64,000 nt of DNA from Niebla homalea (Eukaryota > Ascomycota > Lecanoromycetes > Lecanorales > Ramalinaceae): contig JAHGAU010000007.1 in NCBI GenBank assembly GCA_019925105.1, forward strand, positions 1,736,001 through 1,800,000. The letters are read 5' to 3'. The stretch's first letter is position 1. Each line of letters opens with the position of its first letter. Under the pieces are notes generated by a model. The model searched no databases. It worked only from the letters and a program-made list of their open reading frames with translations, and had not been told where the DNA came from. Position numbers and translations under genes: made by a program. Below, one piece after another: positions 40,184-50,625 of this stretch.

Positions 40184-42220
40184 CTATGCTTGTGCCTCCT
40201 CGGTCCTGCCATCACTGCTCCACACTCGTTTCCCCTGCTCCGCCATCCTCTGGACATACCGCCGATTAATCACCTCCACGCTATCTAACCTCGGTCTCTT
40301 CATGATCGGGGCATACTCTCCCACCAGCTTGCATGAATCGCCACCCAGAAATACCTTCTCGCTTCCCCTGCCTTTGACCCTTCCTTCTTTGCCGCCCTCC
40401 CCTTCGTGCCCCGCATCAGTGCTGGTCTGCCCCTGCCCTTGCTGCAGCGTGAGATTCAACAAACTCCCCGCCAACACCTCATCCATCTTCCTCCCCCTCC
40501 ACACCTTCCACATCTCAGGGACTAAACCGCCGACGCCCCATTTGGCATCCTTGGCTAAATTCCTTCCCTCTCTGCCTTCGCCCCCTTCCCTCCCCGCATC
40601 CTCATCGCCGACCCACCTCCAGCCCATCGCATCCGCCCGAGACTCCGTGGGGCGCTCACTCCCTTCCACTTCCAGGTCCGGGAACAGGCAATCCCATAAG
40701 ACGAGGGGCGCGTCGTCCGCCATGTCATAGTGCGGCTTTCTCGGATTCGTGGTCACGTCGAGTAGAGCCGGGACGAGGGAAGGTGATTCGAACCCCTGCC
40801 CGATGAGGAAGAGGATGGCCATCATGTGCCGGACCTGGTGCCAGAGGAATGCGGAGCCGTGGAGCGTGAAGGTGTACAACTCCGGGGCACCACCACTGGT
40901 CGAGGCGGTCGGCCATGAAGAAGGAGGAGGAGGAGGAGGAGGAGGAGGAGGAGGAGGAGGAGGAGGAGGAGGAGGAGGAGGAGGAGGAGGAGGAGGAGAA
41001 GATGCAGGGCTCGGGAAAAACGGAGAGGGGAAAGTTGGGGAGGAAGATGAGGCAGGAAGCGGGCCCTCGATGTCGGCGTGGAAGATCCGACGGGTGAAAT
41101 TCTCAATCTGCTTGGCTGGATCGACCTTGCAGAAGTTGCGGAAGTCGTGGAGGCCCCTGAAGTGGGAGGCGGCGGTGCGCATGCGGTCGATGTCGAGCCA
41201 ACCCTCGGGGCATTTTCGCCTATTGGCGCTTGCTGCTGGGGATGAAGGGGAAGGAAGGGACGAGGTTGGTGTCGGCGTGAAGGCAGGGTTTGTGAAGAAA
41301 TACTTGTAGCGGCGCTCGCGGCAGGAGAAGCGTGCGGAGAAGTTGGGGGGTGGGTCGGGGCACCAGGCTAGGATTCGGATGTCTGGTGGGAGGAGGCGGT
41401 TGAGTATTTTGGTGTAGGGAAGCTCGTCGTGGATGGGGTGGAAGGATGGGGTAGTCGTCTCGCTAGTGGAGGTATCTAGGCCCTCATTCTTATCTGATGA
41501 GGGTGTCGGCACTTTGTTCTGCTCATTGCCTTCCGAGTCTGGCGTCGACGTTCCTGCCATGGGTCCTGTAGCATTTGGAGGGAGGGGGCGATTACTCCTG
41601 ACCCGCAGACCAATGACCTGGCCAAACGCGCTGACTCCCCTGTCGGTGCGGCCACACTTGGAGTAGTTGCATCCTGCCCAATTCAGGCCTCCCTCTTCAA
41701 TCGCTGGGATTGGCGTTGGAAATATCAGTTTCGCTTTGTCAAACGCCTTCCACAGTTTTTCTTCGATGGTGGGCAGAGGCGTGTCATTGTCTGTGTGATG
41801 CTCGAACCCGTTGTACTTTTGGCCCAGATAGGCAAATTTCAGCGCGATGTGACGTGTGCTGTATCTCGAAGCATCAAAGACCCGGGATGACTTGGGCTTG
41901 GGAGAGGATACAATGGGGGGTGAAGAATGATCATGTCTGTCTACTTCATAAGCGATTGTAGCGATGAGCGGTGCAGGGAGAGCCAACTTCTTATGCTTGG
42001 ATGCCAATTGAGCCTCAAGCGACTTGACTCGCGCAATCAGATCTGGGTTGCTCCATTGCGAGTAGTTTGGCTTGTCCATGGGAGCTTTTGTGGACAGGCG
42101 GGCTCTAGATAATTGATTCCCAAACTGAAAGACCGACTGCTGATGATATAGACTTTGTAGAGAACTAGAGAATCGTGAGGTGGATGCCCCAAGGCAACGA
42201 GGACGCATATGGATAGGCAA
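40184..42220 (-). CDS. DEG1: tRNA pseudouridine(38/39) synthase PUS3/DEG1
   Basis: This is a single exon of 678 residues, longer than usual. The TruA-type fold starts with RHIALKFAYLGQKYNGFEHH. The catalytic motif NYSKCGRTDRGVSAFGQV carries the Asp nucleophile, and FSARFSCRERRYKYFF, FRGLHDFRNFCKVDP and FLWHQVRHMMAILFLIGQG follow. The enzyme makes pseudouridine at positions 38 and 39 of many tRNAs. Residues 1-47 lack Asp and Glu and carry scattered Arg, like a mitochondrial presequence. A second Met at residue 48 (42079) begins the part typical of the family and a coiled-coil-like helix (DLIARVKSLEAQL). A run of about 26 prolines lies in the insert before GGAPELYTF, encoded by a GGA/TCC microsatellite. 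It is divergent from the GTPase gene. Confidence 0.95.
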   Translation of the reverse strand: MPIHMRPRCLGASTSRFSSSLQSLYHQQSVFQFGNQLSRARLSTKAPMDKPNYSQWSNPDLIARVKSLEAQLASKHKKLALPAPLIATIAYEVDRHDHSSPPIVSSPKPKSSRVFDASRYSTRHIALKFAYLGQKYNGFEHHTDNDTPLPTIEEKLWKAFDKAKLIFPTPIPAIEEGGLNWAGCNYSKCGRTDRGVSAFGQVIGLRVRSNRPLPPNATGPMAGTSTPDSEGNEQNKVPTPSSDKNEGLDTSTSETTTPSFHPIHDELPYTKILNRLLPPDIRILAWCPDPPPNFSARFSCRERRYKYFFTNPAFTPTPTSSLPSPSSPAASANRRKCPEGWLDIDRMRTAASHFRGLHDFRNFCKVDPAKQIENFTRRIFHADIEGPLPASSSSPTFPSPFFPSPASSPPPPPPPPPPPPPPPPPPPPPPPPPSSWPTASTSGGAPELYTFTLHGSAFLWHQVRHMMAILFLIGQGFESPSLVPALLDVTTNPRKPHYDMADDAPLVLWDCLFPDLEVEGSERPTESRADAMGWRWVGDEDAGREGGEGREGRNLAKDAKWGVGGLVPEMWKVWRGRKMDEVLAGSLLNLTLQQGQGQTSTDAGHEGEGGKEGRVKGRGSEKVFLGGDSCKLVGEYAPIMKRPRLDSVEVINRRYVQRMAEQGKRVWSSDGRTEEAQA
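40921..41000. repeat. GGA trinucleotide microsatellite inside PUS3
   Basis: About 26 units are nearly pure, and they are read as CCT proline codons on the gene strand. Being a triplet repeat, length changes keep the frame. Confidence 0.92.
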
Positions 42221-42393
42221 TGATTGAGAGGGAGTATAAGTCCAGATCGATGTCAGGTACGAGTACGAGTAGGAGGATTTTGCAATATTGAAATGACGTC
42301 ACAAGGCAATGTTCTGGTTCCTGCATTCTTCGCCGTCCAAGGCTAATCCTCATTATTGCAGTGTATCAATATTGATCGTGCGGCACCGCTGCC
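42221..42393. promoter_or_regulatory. Divergent promoter between PUS3 and the Rho-like gene
   Basis: These 173 bp separate two divergent starts and contain a GTACGAGTACGAGTA tandem near 42256-42270. Confidence 0.5.
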
Positions 42394-42990
42394 ATGGACG
42401 CTGAAGATGGTCCTACAGTACCTATCCTTGTTCTCGGCGATCCATCATGCGGTAAATCGACCTTCCTAGCCAAGTTCTCCCAGGGCCCATCCTCCATCTC
42501 CAAACCTATCACCCCCGCCAACCCCTTACCGCTTCTTCGTGACTTCGACCAACCTTTCGTCTACCAGATCCGCATGTACAACCGCCCTTATCGCTTCGAA
42601 TTCTATGATACCTCGTCTCCGGACAATTACACACTATTGCGCCCCAGCGTCATCCTCATATGCTACGACGTTTGTGATCGGAGGACTCTGGACAATGCAC
42701 GAGATGTATGGTCAGAGCAAGCGGCGAGAATATGGCTGGCGGACAAAGAAGACATTGTTGTGGCATTGATTGGACTGAAGAGGGACCTGAGGACTGTAGG
42801 CAACGATATGGTTGTGGACCCTCTGCGCGGGCATCAAGTCGCGCAAGAAATACGTTGTGATCTCTATGCTGAATGCTCAGCCATTACAGGGGAATTGATG
42901 AGCGAGGTGTTTGAAGATGTTGCTAGGAAGGCGGCCAAGACGACTACTGATGCGGGGGGACAGAGTCAGGGCGGATGTGCTCTAATGTGA
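42394..42990 (+). CDS. Degenerate Rho-like small GTPase with a CAAX box
   Basis: This is a single exon of 198 residues. G1 is intact: ILVLGDPSCGKSTFL. The switch II/G3 motif reads EFYDTSSPDNYTLLRP, so the usual DTAG glycine and the catalytic Gln/Glu region are replaced. G4 reads VALIGLKRDLR where Rho proteins have NKxD or CKxD, so the first residue of that motif is Leu. G5 is present as AECSAITGE. The C-terminus is CALM, a CAAX box with Met, which favours farnesylation, so membrane location is likely. Rho affinity rests on the length, the ICYDVCDRRTLDNARDVW block and the ECSA motif. Weak hydrolysis is inferred from the switch changes and has not been shown. The start context is GCCATGG. Confidence 0.85.
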   Translation: MDAEDGPTVPILVLGDPSCGKSTFLAKFSQGPSSISKPITPANPLPLLRDFDQPFVYQIRMYNRPYRFEFYDTSSPDNYTLLRPSVILICYDVCDRRTLDNARDVWSEQAARIWLADKEDIVVALIGLKRDLRTVGNDMVVDPLRGHQVAQEIRCDLYAECSAITGELMSEVFEDVARKAAKTTTDAGGQSQGGCALM

Positions 42991-44534
42991 GGAATGAGAT
43001 CGACCACCAAGCGGACATCACTGCTCATTGCCTTGCAAGACGTTTGCAAATGCAATTTCAGATGGACTTGTAACGGCCAAATGGACCAAGCCTAGTTCAG
43101 TGCCAAATCCCTTACCAACTGAGTATACCACAAGCGAAGATATGAGTGGCATCAATGACCATGATCCTCGAGTTGGATGTGAAGCTGACAAAGACAGCGG
43201 ATTCCTCAGGCGCCAGCGCAAGTATGAGATATGATCAGCACGCAGAGGAAATAAACCCTCAGCATTCCTCTTTTTGCACGACATCCTTTGGACCAGAAAT
43301 TACGCCTTTGGGCGAACGCCATTCAGGTAATGATGTCAAGGAAATAAATGATTTTCCAACCTCGATCGCAATTAAGCTCAGATTAAACAATACGAGAAGA
43401 CCTAGTGGCCTCTCTATCCGACTGTCAAAATTGCAATCATCTCAACTCGCTTGCCACATCGTTGGTCGTCTAACGACAAAATGCCTCAGACGTATTCCAC
43501 GACAGTCTAGAAGACTGCTTCCAACAAATATCACGTCATCGCAAGAGTTCTAGATGAAATACGAGACCCTCATCCAGTCGATCAAGCCTCATCAATGATT
43601 CTGGCTCTCGGGATTTATCTGCAAGATACATACTCCCTGGGCTCGAACACTATTGCATTCAAGGAGTTAGAAAACCACTGCATGGCGCCACGACGTAATC
43701 TATGTGCTTATGCTTGGCTGTTGCTGGAGAGTTGATGGGTGACATCCCGAGGACGTGAGGATGAAGGCAGCTAGGGATGACCAGGGATTCAGGGCATCGA
43801 GTCAGGTCGCGCTGTTCGCTCAGAAATGGGATATCCTCCACTGCGCATTCAACATTCTCTTTGGACCACACGATCGAGGCCGGGGGCTTTCGCAACGTAC
43901 CCTACGCTATACACACCCGGTTGAATAAATGTATCCTATCGTCGCAGCAAGTCTGTATTTGCAATTTCGCCGGTGATGGCGTTTGCGAATGGAGCGAAAG
44001 ACATGGTTGTGACTAGACTCTCAGTGGATCTCCAATCCGGCTAGAAGCTGGCTATGGCAGAGGACTAGGAACATACGAGAAGCCTCTCAGATGGTGGCGC
44101 TGGATAGTGTTCCGATCGGCATCCAGAGGAGATGCTTTCTTGCCTACAACAGCCGCCGCTTGTTGATCTCCCTTCGAATGCTCCGAGGTCACGTCAAAAA
44201 AAAGATGAAGAGATGTATTGCTGGTTGGTGTATCCAAATACAATTGGACGAACATTCTATTCAGGAAGCCACGAAGCAGAGCGCCTCAACACACATTGCC
44301 AACAATTTCTGCTTGGCTTCCCGCTCCCTCATCGACAAGCACAATGAATTAGCTTGCAGAGATTCCGACTGGAACAGCCATCCTACAAGCATTACTATAA
44401 TTTGGAGAATTCTAGTAATTTGATTCAAAATTTCCAATAAGGGGTAAGACGAGGGTCAAATCTGGCAGTATTTTGACGAGCCGGTGTGCGTAGCAGCCCT
44501 GCCACTGCTTGCAATCCCTGGAGTGTCTGAGACG
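42991..44534. other. Intergenic stretch of 1.5 kb with a coding-like fragment
   Basis: No complete gene is called. At 43511-43735 (plus strand) one frame reads like protein after a TCTAG acceptor: YHVIARVLDEIRDPHPVDQA, MILALGIYLQDTYSLG and APRRNLCAYAWLLLES, then a stop. A preceding frame (about 43350-43450) could be its exon. It may be a small gene or the tail of a lost one, perhaps of the fungal transcription-factor type (weak inference). Confidence 0.45.
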
Positions 44535-45256
44535 ATGGACCGGTCAGTGACGATAGACCAAATGGCCGCCGCTTCTATCAAGGCTCATCGCACTCGGGTA
44601 CAAGCTGGGATAGACCCATCAAAACCCTTGCGCATAGTGGTCTCAACAAAGACAGCTTTAGTACCCGGCGACGAACAGTCCGCAAGAATATGGTTCATGC
44701 TTGACATCATCTGTCAACACCACTGGAAGCGCGATTTCGATCACAAGCAAGACCGTTGGGCTGATCGGGGCCCGGAATATTCTGAGGGCGGTCTTCATTG
44801 TTATTTCCTTCTTGACCACGGCGAGTCCATTGACGATTATGTCCCGGTACTATGGTATAAATGGACGGGTCAAAGACTGTGAACCATCTTCTGTCCCCAT
44901 CCACTCGCCTTTTGACTAACGGTAGGAGCCATCTTATGCCCGTCTTGACTCTGAGGATTCGCCAAAAGCTTTCGAAACACCCATTCACCTTGTACATGAA
45001 GCCGGGTCTGGCTGGACCATCAAGACGTCAAGTCATCTGTGACCGGCTTTGCGCGAATCAGATACCCTTGGCAGGCGATATGGAGTTTCTGGAGAAGCAT
45101 CCTGAAGCCGCGGAATGGGTCAAGGATCGGCTTGAATCACGATCGCCGTCGAGTTACGATTCTCTTGTCACTTCATGGAAGGCCCACCAATACTCGATCT
45201 TGATGGAGCAGCCCGCGAGAGAGCGCCTTCCTGGTCTGGATTGTTACGGTTGTTGA
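44535..45256 (+). CDS. Hypothetical protein, two exons
   Basis: Exons 44535-44878 and 44926-45256 join across a 47 nt GTGAAC...TAG intron to 224 residues. I do not recognise the family. The first part has KPLRIVVSTKTALVPGDEQS and ARIWFMLDIICQHHWKRDF, and GGLHCYFLLDHGESIDDYVP follows. The second exon is protein-like with GDMEFLEKHPEAAEWVKDRL and SWKAHQYSILMEQPARERLP and ends LDCYGC. There is no signal peptide or membrane segment. The terminal CYGC could be lipidated, but that is speculative. The frame is open further upstream to 44484; the Met at 44535 was preferred because the sequence before it lacks a start context. The intron is inferred only from phase and splice signals. Confidence 0.55.
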
Positions 45257-45962
45257 GAGACTTGATTTACTACATGTAATTCTGGACCCCATTGGCATTG
45301 TTCTTGAGAAAAAGACAAGCCCATCTCAAACTAAATTTTGGGACGAAGACTACAGATCGTGTTTGCTTGGGCCTTGGAAATTCAAGCGACCACGGCTGGT
45401 CTTCTGGAGAGAAATCGGGAAGCAACTTTCGAATGAAGCTGAGCACGATACGAAAGTCAAGTTGCAAGAGTAGTATTACGACTGTTAAAGATATTCTGTC
45501 GGCTTTTTTCCTCGAAGGCGACTTCACTGCCTTAATTACTTCAATTTTTGCAAGGGTATCTTGAGTCTTCTCATATAAGATCATTAATTTGGTTTCCTCG
45601 CCCCCAACCTCTCGTTCATTGTCACAGGTCTCGTTCATGGGCCGGACTAAAACTGGCGAAGTTGGTGACGTAACAGGTGCCGGTCTCATGCTCAATATTC
45701 CTGCTGCTGGTCCTTTCCCTTCAACAGTAGTGAGATTATTGCGACTCTTTCTGCAGAGTGACGCACACGACAGGAGACTTGCGCTTCTAAATAATGTGGC
45801 CCACATGCATATCGATTGGCGCAGAGTGGGGTTCCATTGGCCGGATCGGACAACACCGTGTCTGATGTTGATGTACGGATCCGTACATCTTCCCTGGTCT
45901 CTACCAGCCCTGATTCTTCTATTGTTACCAGATCGATGATCAAAGTATTCTTGCAATGACGC
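45257..45962. other. Intergenic stretch with a doubtful minus-strand frame
   Basis: A 228-residue frame runs on the minus strand at 45270-45956. It has no recognisable domain, is rich in Arg/Ser/Leu without pattern, and overlaps shorter plus-strand frames. I regard it as probably chance or a decayed gene. Confidence 0.45.
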
Positions 45963-47910
45963 ATGCAGCTGTTTCGTGTCTCATTCTCTATCCCCCTTGT
46001 TGCTCTACTTGAGTTCAGCGTAACCTTTCTTCATCTGTACTTGTGGACCCCCCACCCTTACAAGATGCATCTACAATGGCCGCTATCTGCCCTAAATGCA
46101 ATCTGGCTTCACTTCCCGAGAGTAACAAGTCAGCCAATAGTAACAGACTCTGATACCAAGGTGACATACTTTGGAACAGCCGCGGGTGGCGTGGAACAGT
46201 TCGAGAATATCTTCTTTGGTCAGGATACAGGTGGCAGGAATCGTTTCGCTCCGCCGCTGCCTTTCACCTATCCTCCGGGTTCAAGCGTACTGGCCAACGT
46301 CTCAGGGAATGCTTGTCCTCAGCCTGCGGCCGCCCTTGCTGGCTTTGAGTTCCTCTTCTCAAATGTTACAAAGCAGTCGGAGGATTGTTTGAATCTTCGT
46401 ATCGCCCGACCGGCAGGTACTCAGCCTCAGTCAAATTTACCGGTGATGGTATGGGTCTACGGTGGTATGTTTTAGGAATCTCTTCCCTTGACCACATGCC
46501 CCGACTGATGTGCAAGGTTAAGGAGGCGACATTGTGGGCCAAATATACGACAAGTTCTACGATCCAAGGGGCCTGATTACGCAGGCCAAGCTGGCAGAAC
46601 ATCCAGTGATCTACGTGGCAATTAATCATCGTCTCAGCAGTCAGTAGCACGGTGCTTATCTTCACTCCTCCCTAATATCTCAATAGTACTTGGATTTGCG
46701 AGCTCATCCGCCTTAAGGGCTGGCAAATCAGAAAACGCAGGCTTGCGTGATCAGCGATTGGGCATGGAATGGGTAAAAGCGCACATCGCGGCCTTTGGTG
46801 GAGATGCAGATCGCATCACTGCCTTTGGCCAGAGTGCAGGAGGGACAGACATCTCAATGCAATATCTTGCATATGGAGGTACGCGTGGCGCCCCTTTTAC
46901 CAGTGCCATCATGGAGAGTGGTACCGCAACGACCCAGATGGGTATGCTTGGAAACGGTTCAACAGTCAACACTGCCGTTGTGACTGTGAAGGTTGGCTGT
47001 GCGAAGAACCGCAGGCAGTGCCAAGGCTCTTGCATGTCTGAGGGCATTGCCGTTACAGATCTTGCTTGACGTCGAGATCGCGTACGCCCAGACTACCTTT
47101 CCGCCGTGGGGCTTTACTGTCTTTGCACCTGTGGTAGATGGGGATTTCTTCCCTGTCAGTCCCTCGTCACTCTATCGCTCTGGACGCTTCTCGAAGAATA
47201 TCCCAATGATTGCCGGCTGGACACATGACGATCCAACTATCCTTGTCTCCACTACCCTGAATTCTCCATCATCGATCAGAGCGCTTCTCGCAGCCACGTT
47301 GCCAGGTATTTCGCCCCAAAACATTACGGACCTGGTTTCGCTCTATCCGTTGCGGGACTTCAATGCCCCTTACGCAGCCAACAGCCAAGTCGCTATCCAA
47401 TACTATCAAGGCAGCCGTATCTTGCGCGACTTCCTCTTCACCTGCCCAGCCTTGGCTTTTGGTGCTGCAAACCTTGCCCACAACGCTACCGCCAATATCC
47501 GCTTCTACGAATTCAATCAGACGATCTTCACCAAGACCTTCTATGCGCCGCGAAACGAGACGTATTTGGGCATCAGCCATTTCTCAGATATTCCTTACGT
47601 CTTTGATGAGCTTGAGTCATATGGCGTTACTGACGAGGCTCAACTTCGAGCTGCGGCGAAGGTGAGTCGGGCTTGGAGTAGCTTCGCCACGAAAGGCAAC
47701 CCAGGCCCAGACTTTCAGGATTGGTCAACTGCATATCCAGACTGCCAAGCTCCAGCTGGGGTCGGCGGCGGCAACTCAAGTGCGCGAGTGATGGTAAATG
47801 CGATCGGTGGGGTGGACGCAGGCATTAAGACCCTGCAGATGGGTGGCAGCGATATGCAGATCCAGAGATGCGACTTGCTTAACCAACTCAGGACACTGGC
47901 GCAAGTTTAG
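45963..47910 (+). CDS. Type-B carboxylesterase/lipase with a frame break
   Basis: Exons 45963-46464, 46523-46639 and 46687-47910 join with introns of 58 and 47 nt. The oxyanion region spans the first junction (VMVWVYGG, then GDIVGQIYD), and the nucleophile elbow is ITAFGQSAGGTDIS. The acid residue lies around GWTHDDPT, and the catalytic His around YLGISHFSDIPYVFDE. The N-terminus is hydrophobic, with a second possible start at 46065 (MHLQWPLSALNAIWLHFP), so secretion is likely; many N-x-S/T sites follow. Homology runs in one frame to KVGCA near 47003 and then continues in another with TAGSAKALACLRALPLQ, as if one base had been added in GCGAAGAACC. No intron fits there. It is either a consensus error or a recent pseudogene. 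The usual length is about 540-570 residues. Confidence 0.85.
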
Positions 47911-48757
47911 AGAGGGCTCATATGACGAGGCATTTGAGCAAAGTCTTGATTGAAGTGGCTGAAAAAGGTCTATGAGAGGCTTGTCTCACTCCGAACAAAG
48001 CGTTATGTTGATAGCATGCCAGGCAGACATATGATCATCCGCGTGGCAGAGAGCGGCATCGTGACTGAAACAGACCAATAATCAATCGACCACGGCTGTC
48101 GCGAATCAAGAACGTGTGAATATTCCATTCGAAATGCTATCTTGCGAGACAATCCAAGGTCATCGCAGCTTCAACCTGCAGTACTTTCACTGGACCTAGC
48201 ATCTTGGCTACCACGTCCACTCCTCCCATTGCTACCACGACGCGAGGTCTTCATGCCGCGCACATTCGGCGGGATGGCGTCTGGAGGTCGGCGTACTAAT
48301 ATGGGACAAGGACCACTTGAATTTTGATGGTGGGGCTTTGCCGGCATACTGCCAACATCAGATATTCCTATAGGTCTCGACGAGCTGTGACCTGCGAATG
48401 AGGCCCACGAAGGAGGCGAAAGAGTCCTTGCGGTTAGAAAAACGAGGGAAAGGACGTCTAAAGAGTCTGTTATATGGGATCTAGAGGAATGTCTGTGTGG
48501 GGAGATATCTGACATGAAAGAAGCAATCTAGAAATCGTGAGAGGCAATCTTTGTTGTTGGTCAGATCGAACTAAGGTATCCGATTGAAGGATGCGGTCTC
48601 GGCGGTCTCGAGAGCGGTAGGATGTCGCCCCAGGATGAAGGTCCCGGGCGGGTCAGCCCGAACCATACCCTTCAACCCGCGCCTAATCTTGCCTGTCCTT
48701 CTTCACAATATTGTTCCTGAGCAGCTCACCACCTTTCATCCTGTCCTCACCATTGCA
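47911..48757. other. Intergenic stretch, nothing recognised
   Basis: It lies between the esterase stop and the ARP10 start. Frames on both strands lack motifs. Confidence 0.6.
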
Positions 48758-49144
48758 ATGTCCGCACCCTCCTACTTCGACCGCCACCCCCAATCGACCT
48801 CCACGGCCAACCTCCCCTCCCGCCCCGGCCCCTCCCCCTTACCCCCGGCCGCACCACCTCCAACCTCCCCCTCACCCCTTCAACCCCCCAACTCGGATCC
48901 CCCTCCCTCTCATACCGGCACCCGGGCTCCACCTCCGCCGATGACGACCCCGTCGTCCTCGCCATCTCCACACGATACCTCTGCGCCGGCTTCGGCGGCG
49001 AGGCCAGTCCGCGGTGCAGAATCCCGTTCGGGTCGGAGATCCGGCGGCGCTGCGGCGATTATCGCGCCTATCGCATCCCTACTTCCTCATCCAACGAACA
49101 ACCGGCGCACGGCAGGATAAAGAAGAAGAAGAGGAAGGTTGGTT

Positions 49145-49183
<39 letters not shown>

Positions 49184-50625
49184 CAGCATGGGGTGCGGCC
49201 GAGGTGGAGGGATGGAGTATGCATCTTCATCCCCCCCACCACAGAATTGATGATGATGGTGGAGGGAAAGAAGGCAGAGCAGGGGTTGGGGCGGGGGGCT
49301 TCGTCAGTGTAGCCTTGACGGGCGATCTCGTGGAGAGAGCGGCGAGGGAGGCGTACACGCGGTATCTGCTGCTCGACAGCAAGACCCGGCGGGTCGTGCT
49401 CGTGCTGCCGGAGGTGCTGCCCCGGGAACTGTTGCAGCGGGTGTTGAGGACGTTGTTTGAAGGGTTCGCCGTGCCCGGGGTGACGGTGCTGGGGAAGAGT
49501 GTGGCGAGTTGTGTGGGCGCTGGGGTGAGAAGTGGGGTGGTGTGCCATGTCGGGTGGAGGGAGGTCGTGGTCAGTGCGGTGTATGAATACAGGGTTGTGA
49601 GGGAGGGGAGGAGTGAGAGGGGGTATAGGGGGGTGGTGCAGCGGTGCGGGAAGGTGGTTGAGTGGGCGGAGGAGTTGAAGAGGAGGGAAGGGCAAGGGAA
49701 GTCAACAGAAGGGGGAGGTTGGAGAGATGTCGAGGAGGTTGGGCTGACGGTTGAGAGTGCCGAAGAGGTGGCTAGACGGATGGCATGGTGTAGGGCATGG
49801 AGGCCTGTCGGACAAGGTGAAGCGGGTGAGGAGGTGGACGAGGCAAAGGTCGAGATACCCTCTATCTATGATCCCACCGAAAGCCTTAGTATCCCCTTCA
49901 CCAGCTTCGCCCACGTGGTCGAGGACACTCTCCTCAGTCCCTCCCCCTCCCACCAACACCAAAACGACAAACCGGACGATCATGAACTTTCCCTTCCACA
50001 CCTCCTCTTCAAATGCCTCGTCGCTCTTCCTCCCGACGTTCGTGGGGTCTGCATGTCCCGCATCATGTTCAGCGGCTCGGGCTCCAACATCCCCGGCTTA
50101 AAACAGCGGGTTCTGGATGAAGTCACTGCTCTTGTCCAGCAAAGGGGGTTTGATCCCGTGGAGGGGAAAGCGGCTGATGAGCGGAGGCGACGGGAGAGGC
50201 AGGAGGTGGCAAAGAGAAGAGAAGCTGCTCGCCAATCATTGCAATCGGTAGCAGGAGATGGGAAGCCATCAGCAGCATCAGAAGCGCCGCAGGTTGTCGA
50301 CGAGATTGACATCAAACTGATGAAGCAGGCCGAGAAGTTCGCAAAGCCGATGGTGACGGGCGTGGTCCGGGGTATTGAAACGCTGGGTCCTTGGCCCGGG
50401 GCAAGTCTTTTTGGAGGGTTGAGGGTCAAAGGGATCGTGGCGGTGGAGAGAGATGCTTTTCTGCAGTATGGACTGGCGGGGGCGAATAAGAGGGATTCGG
50501 GGGCTGTTGGTGGAGTCGCTGCCATGGGGACTGGGAGGAAAGGTCATGCTGGTCCCGACGGGCCTGGAAGGGCTGGTGGCATTGATGGCGAGCGGAATGG
50601 CTGGACGATGGGTGCTTGGGCATGA
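48758..50625 (+). CDS. ARP10: Actin-related protein ARP10 (dynactin pointed-end complex), frame break near the start
   Basis: The ATG at 48758 opens MSAPSYFDRHPQSTSTANLP. The family sequence is in another frame from about 48840: TTSNLPLTPSTPQLGSPSLS, then DDDPVVLAISTRYLCAGFGG, EASPRCRIPFGSEIRRRCGD, a run of about 12 Asp, RYLLLDSKTRRVVLVLPEVL and MFSGSGSNIPGLKQRV, down to 50625. Adding one C to the C5 run at 48834-48838 would join the two frames; no intron signal is available there. Total about 620 residues. ARP10/Arp11 caps the pointed end of the dynactin mini-filament and helps dynein cargo binding. Between residues ~440 and 480 a Lys/Arg/Gln-rich helical insert is present. The Asp run comes from a GAT microsatellite. 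Confidence 0.87.
49147..49182. repeat. GAT microsatellite in ARP10
   Basis: About 12 units encode an Asp run in the actin-like fold region, directly after a Lys-rich KKKKRK stretch. Confidence 0.9.

Noticed and set aside
40770..40800. GATTCGAACCCC resembling a tRNA B box
   Set aside because: It lies within the conserved PUS3 coding sequence. No cloverleaf or A box could be formed around it.
45270..45956. 228-residue minus-strand frame
   Set aside because: No domain, no compositional pattern and no splice partners. Length alone is weak evidence in this sequence.
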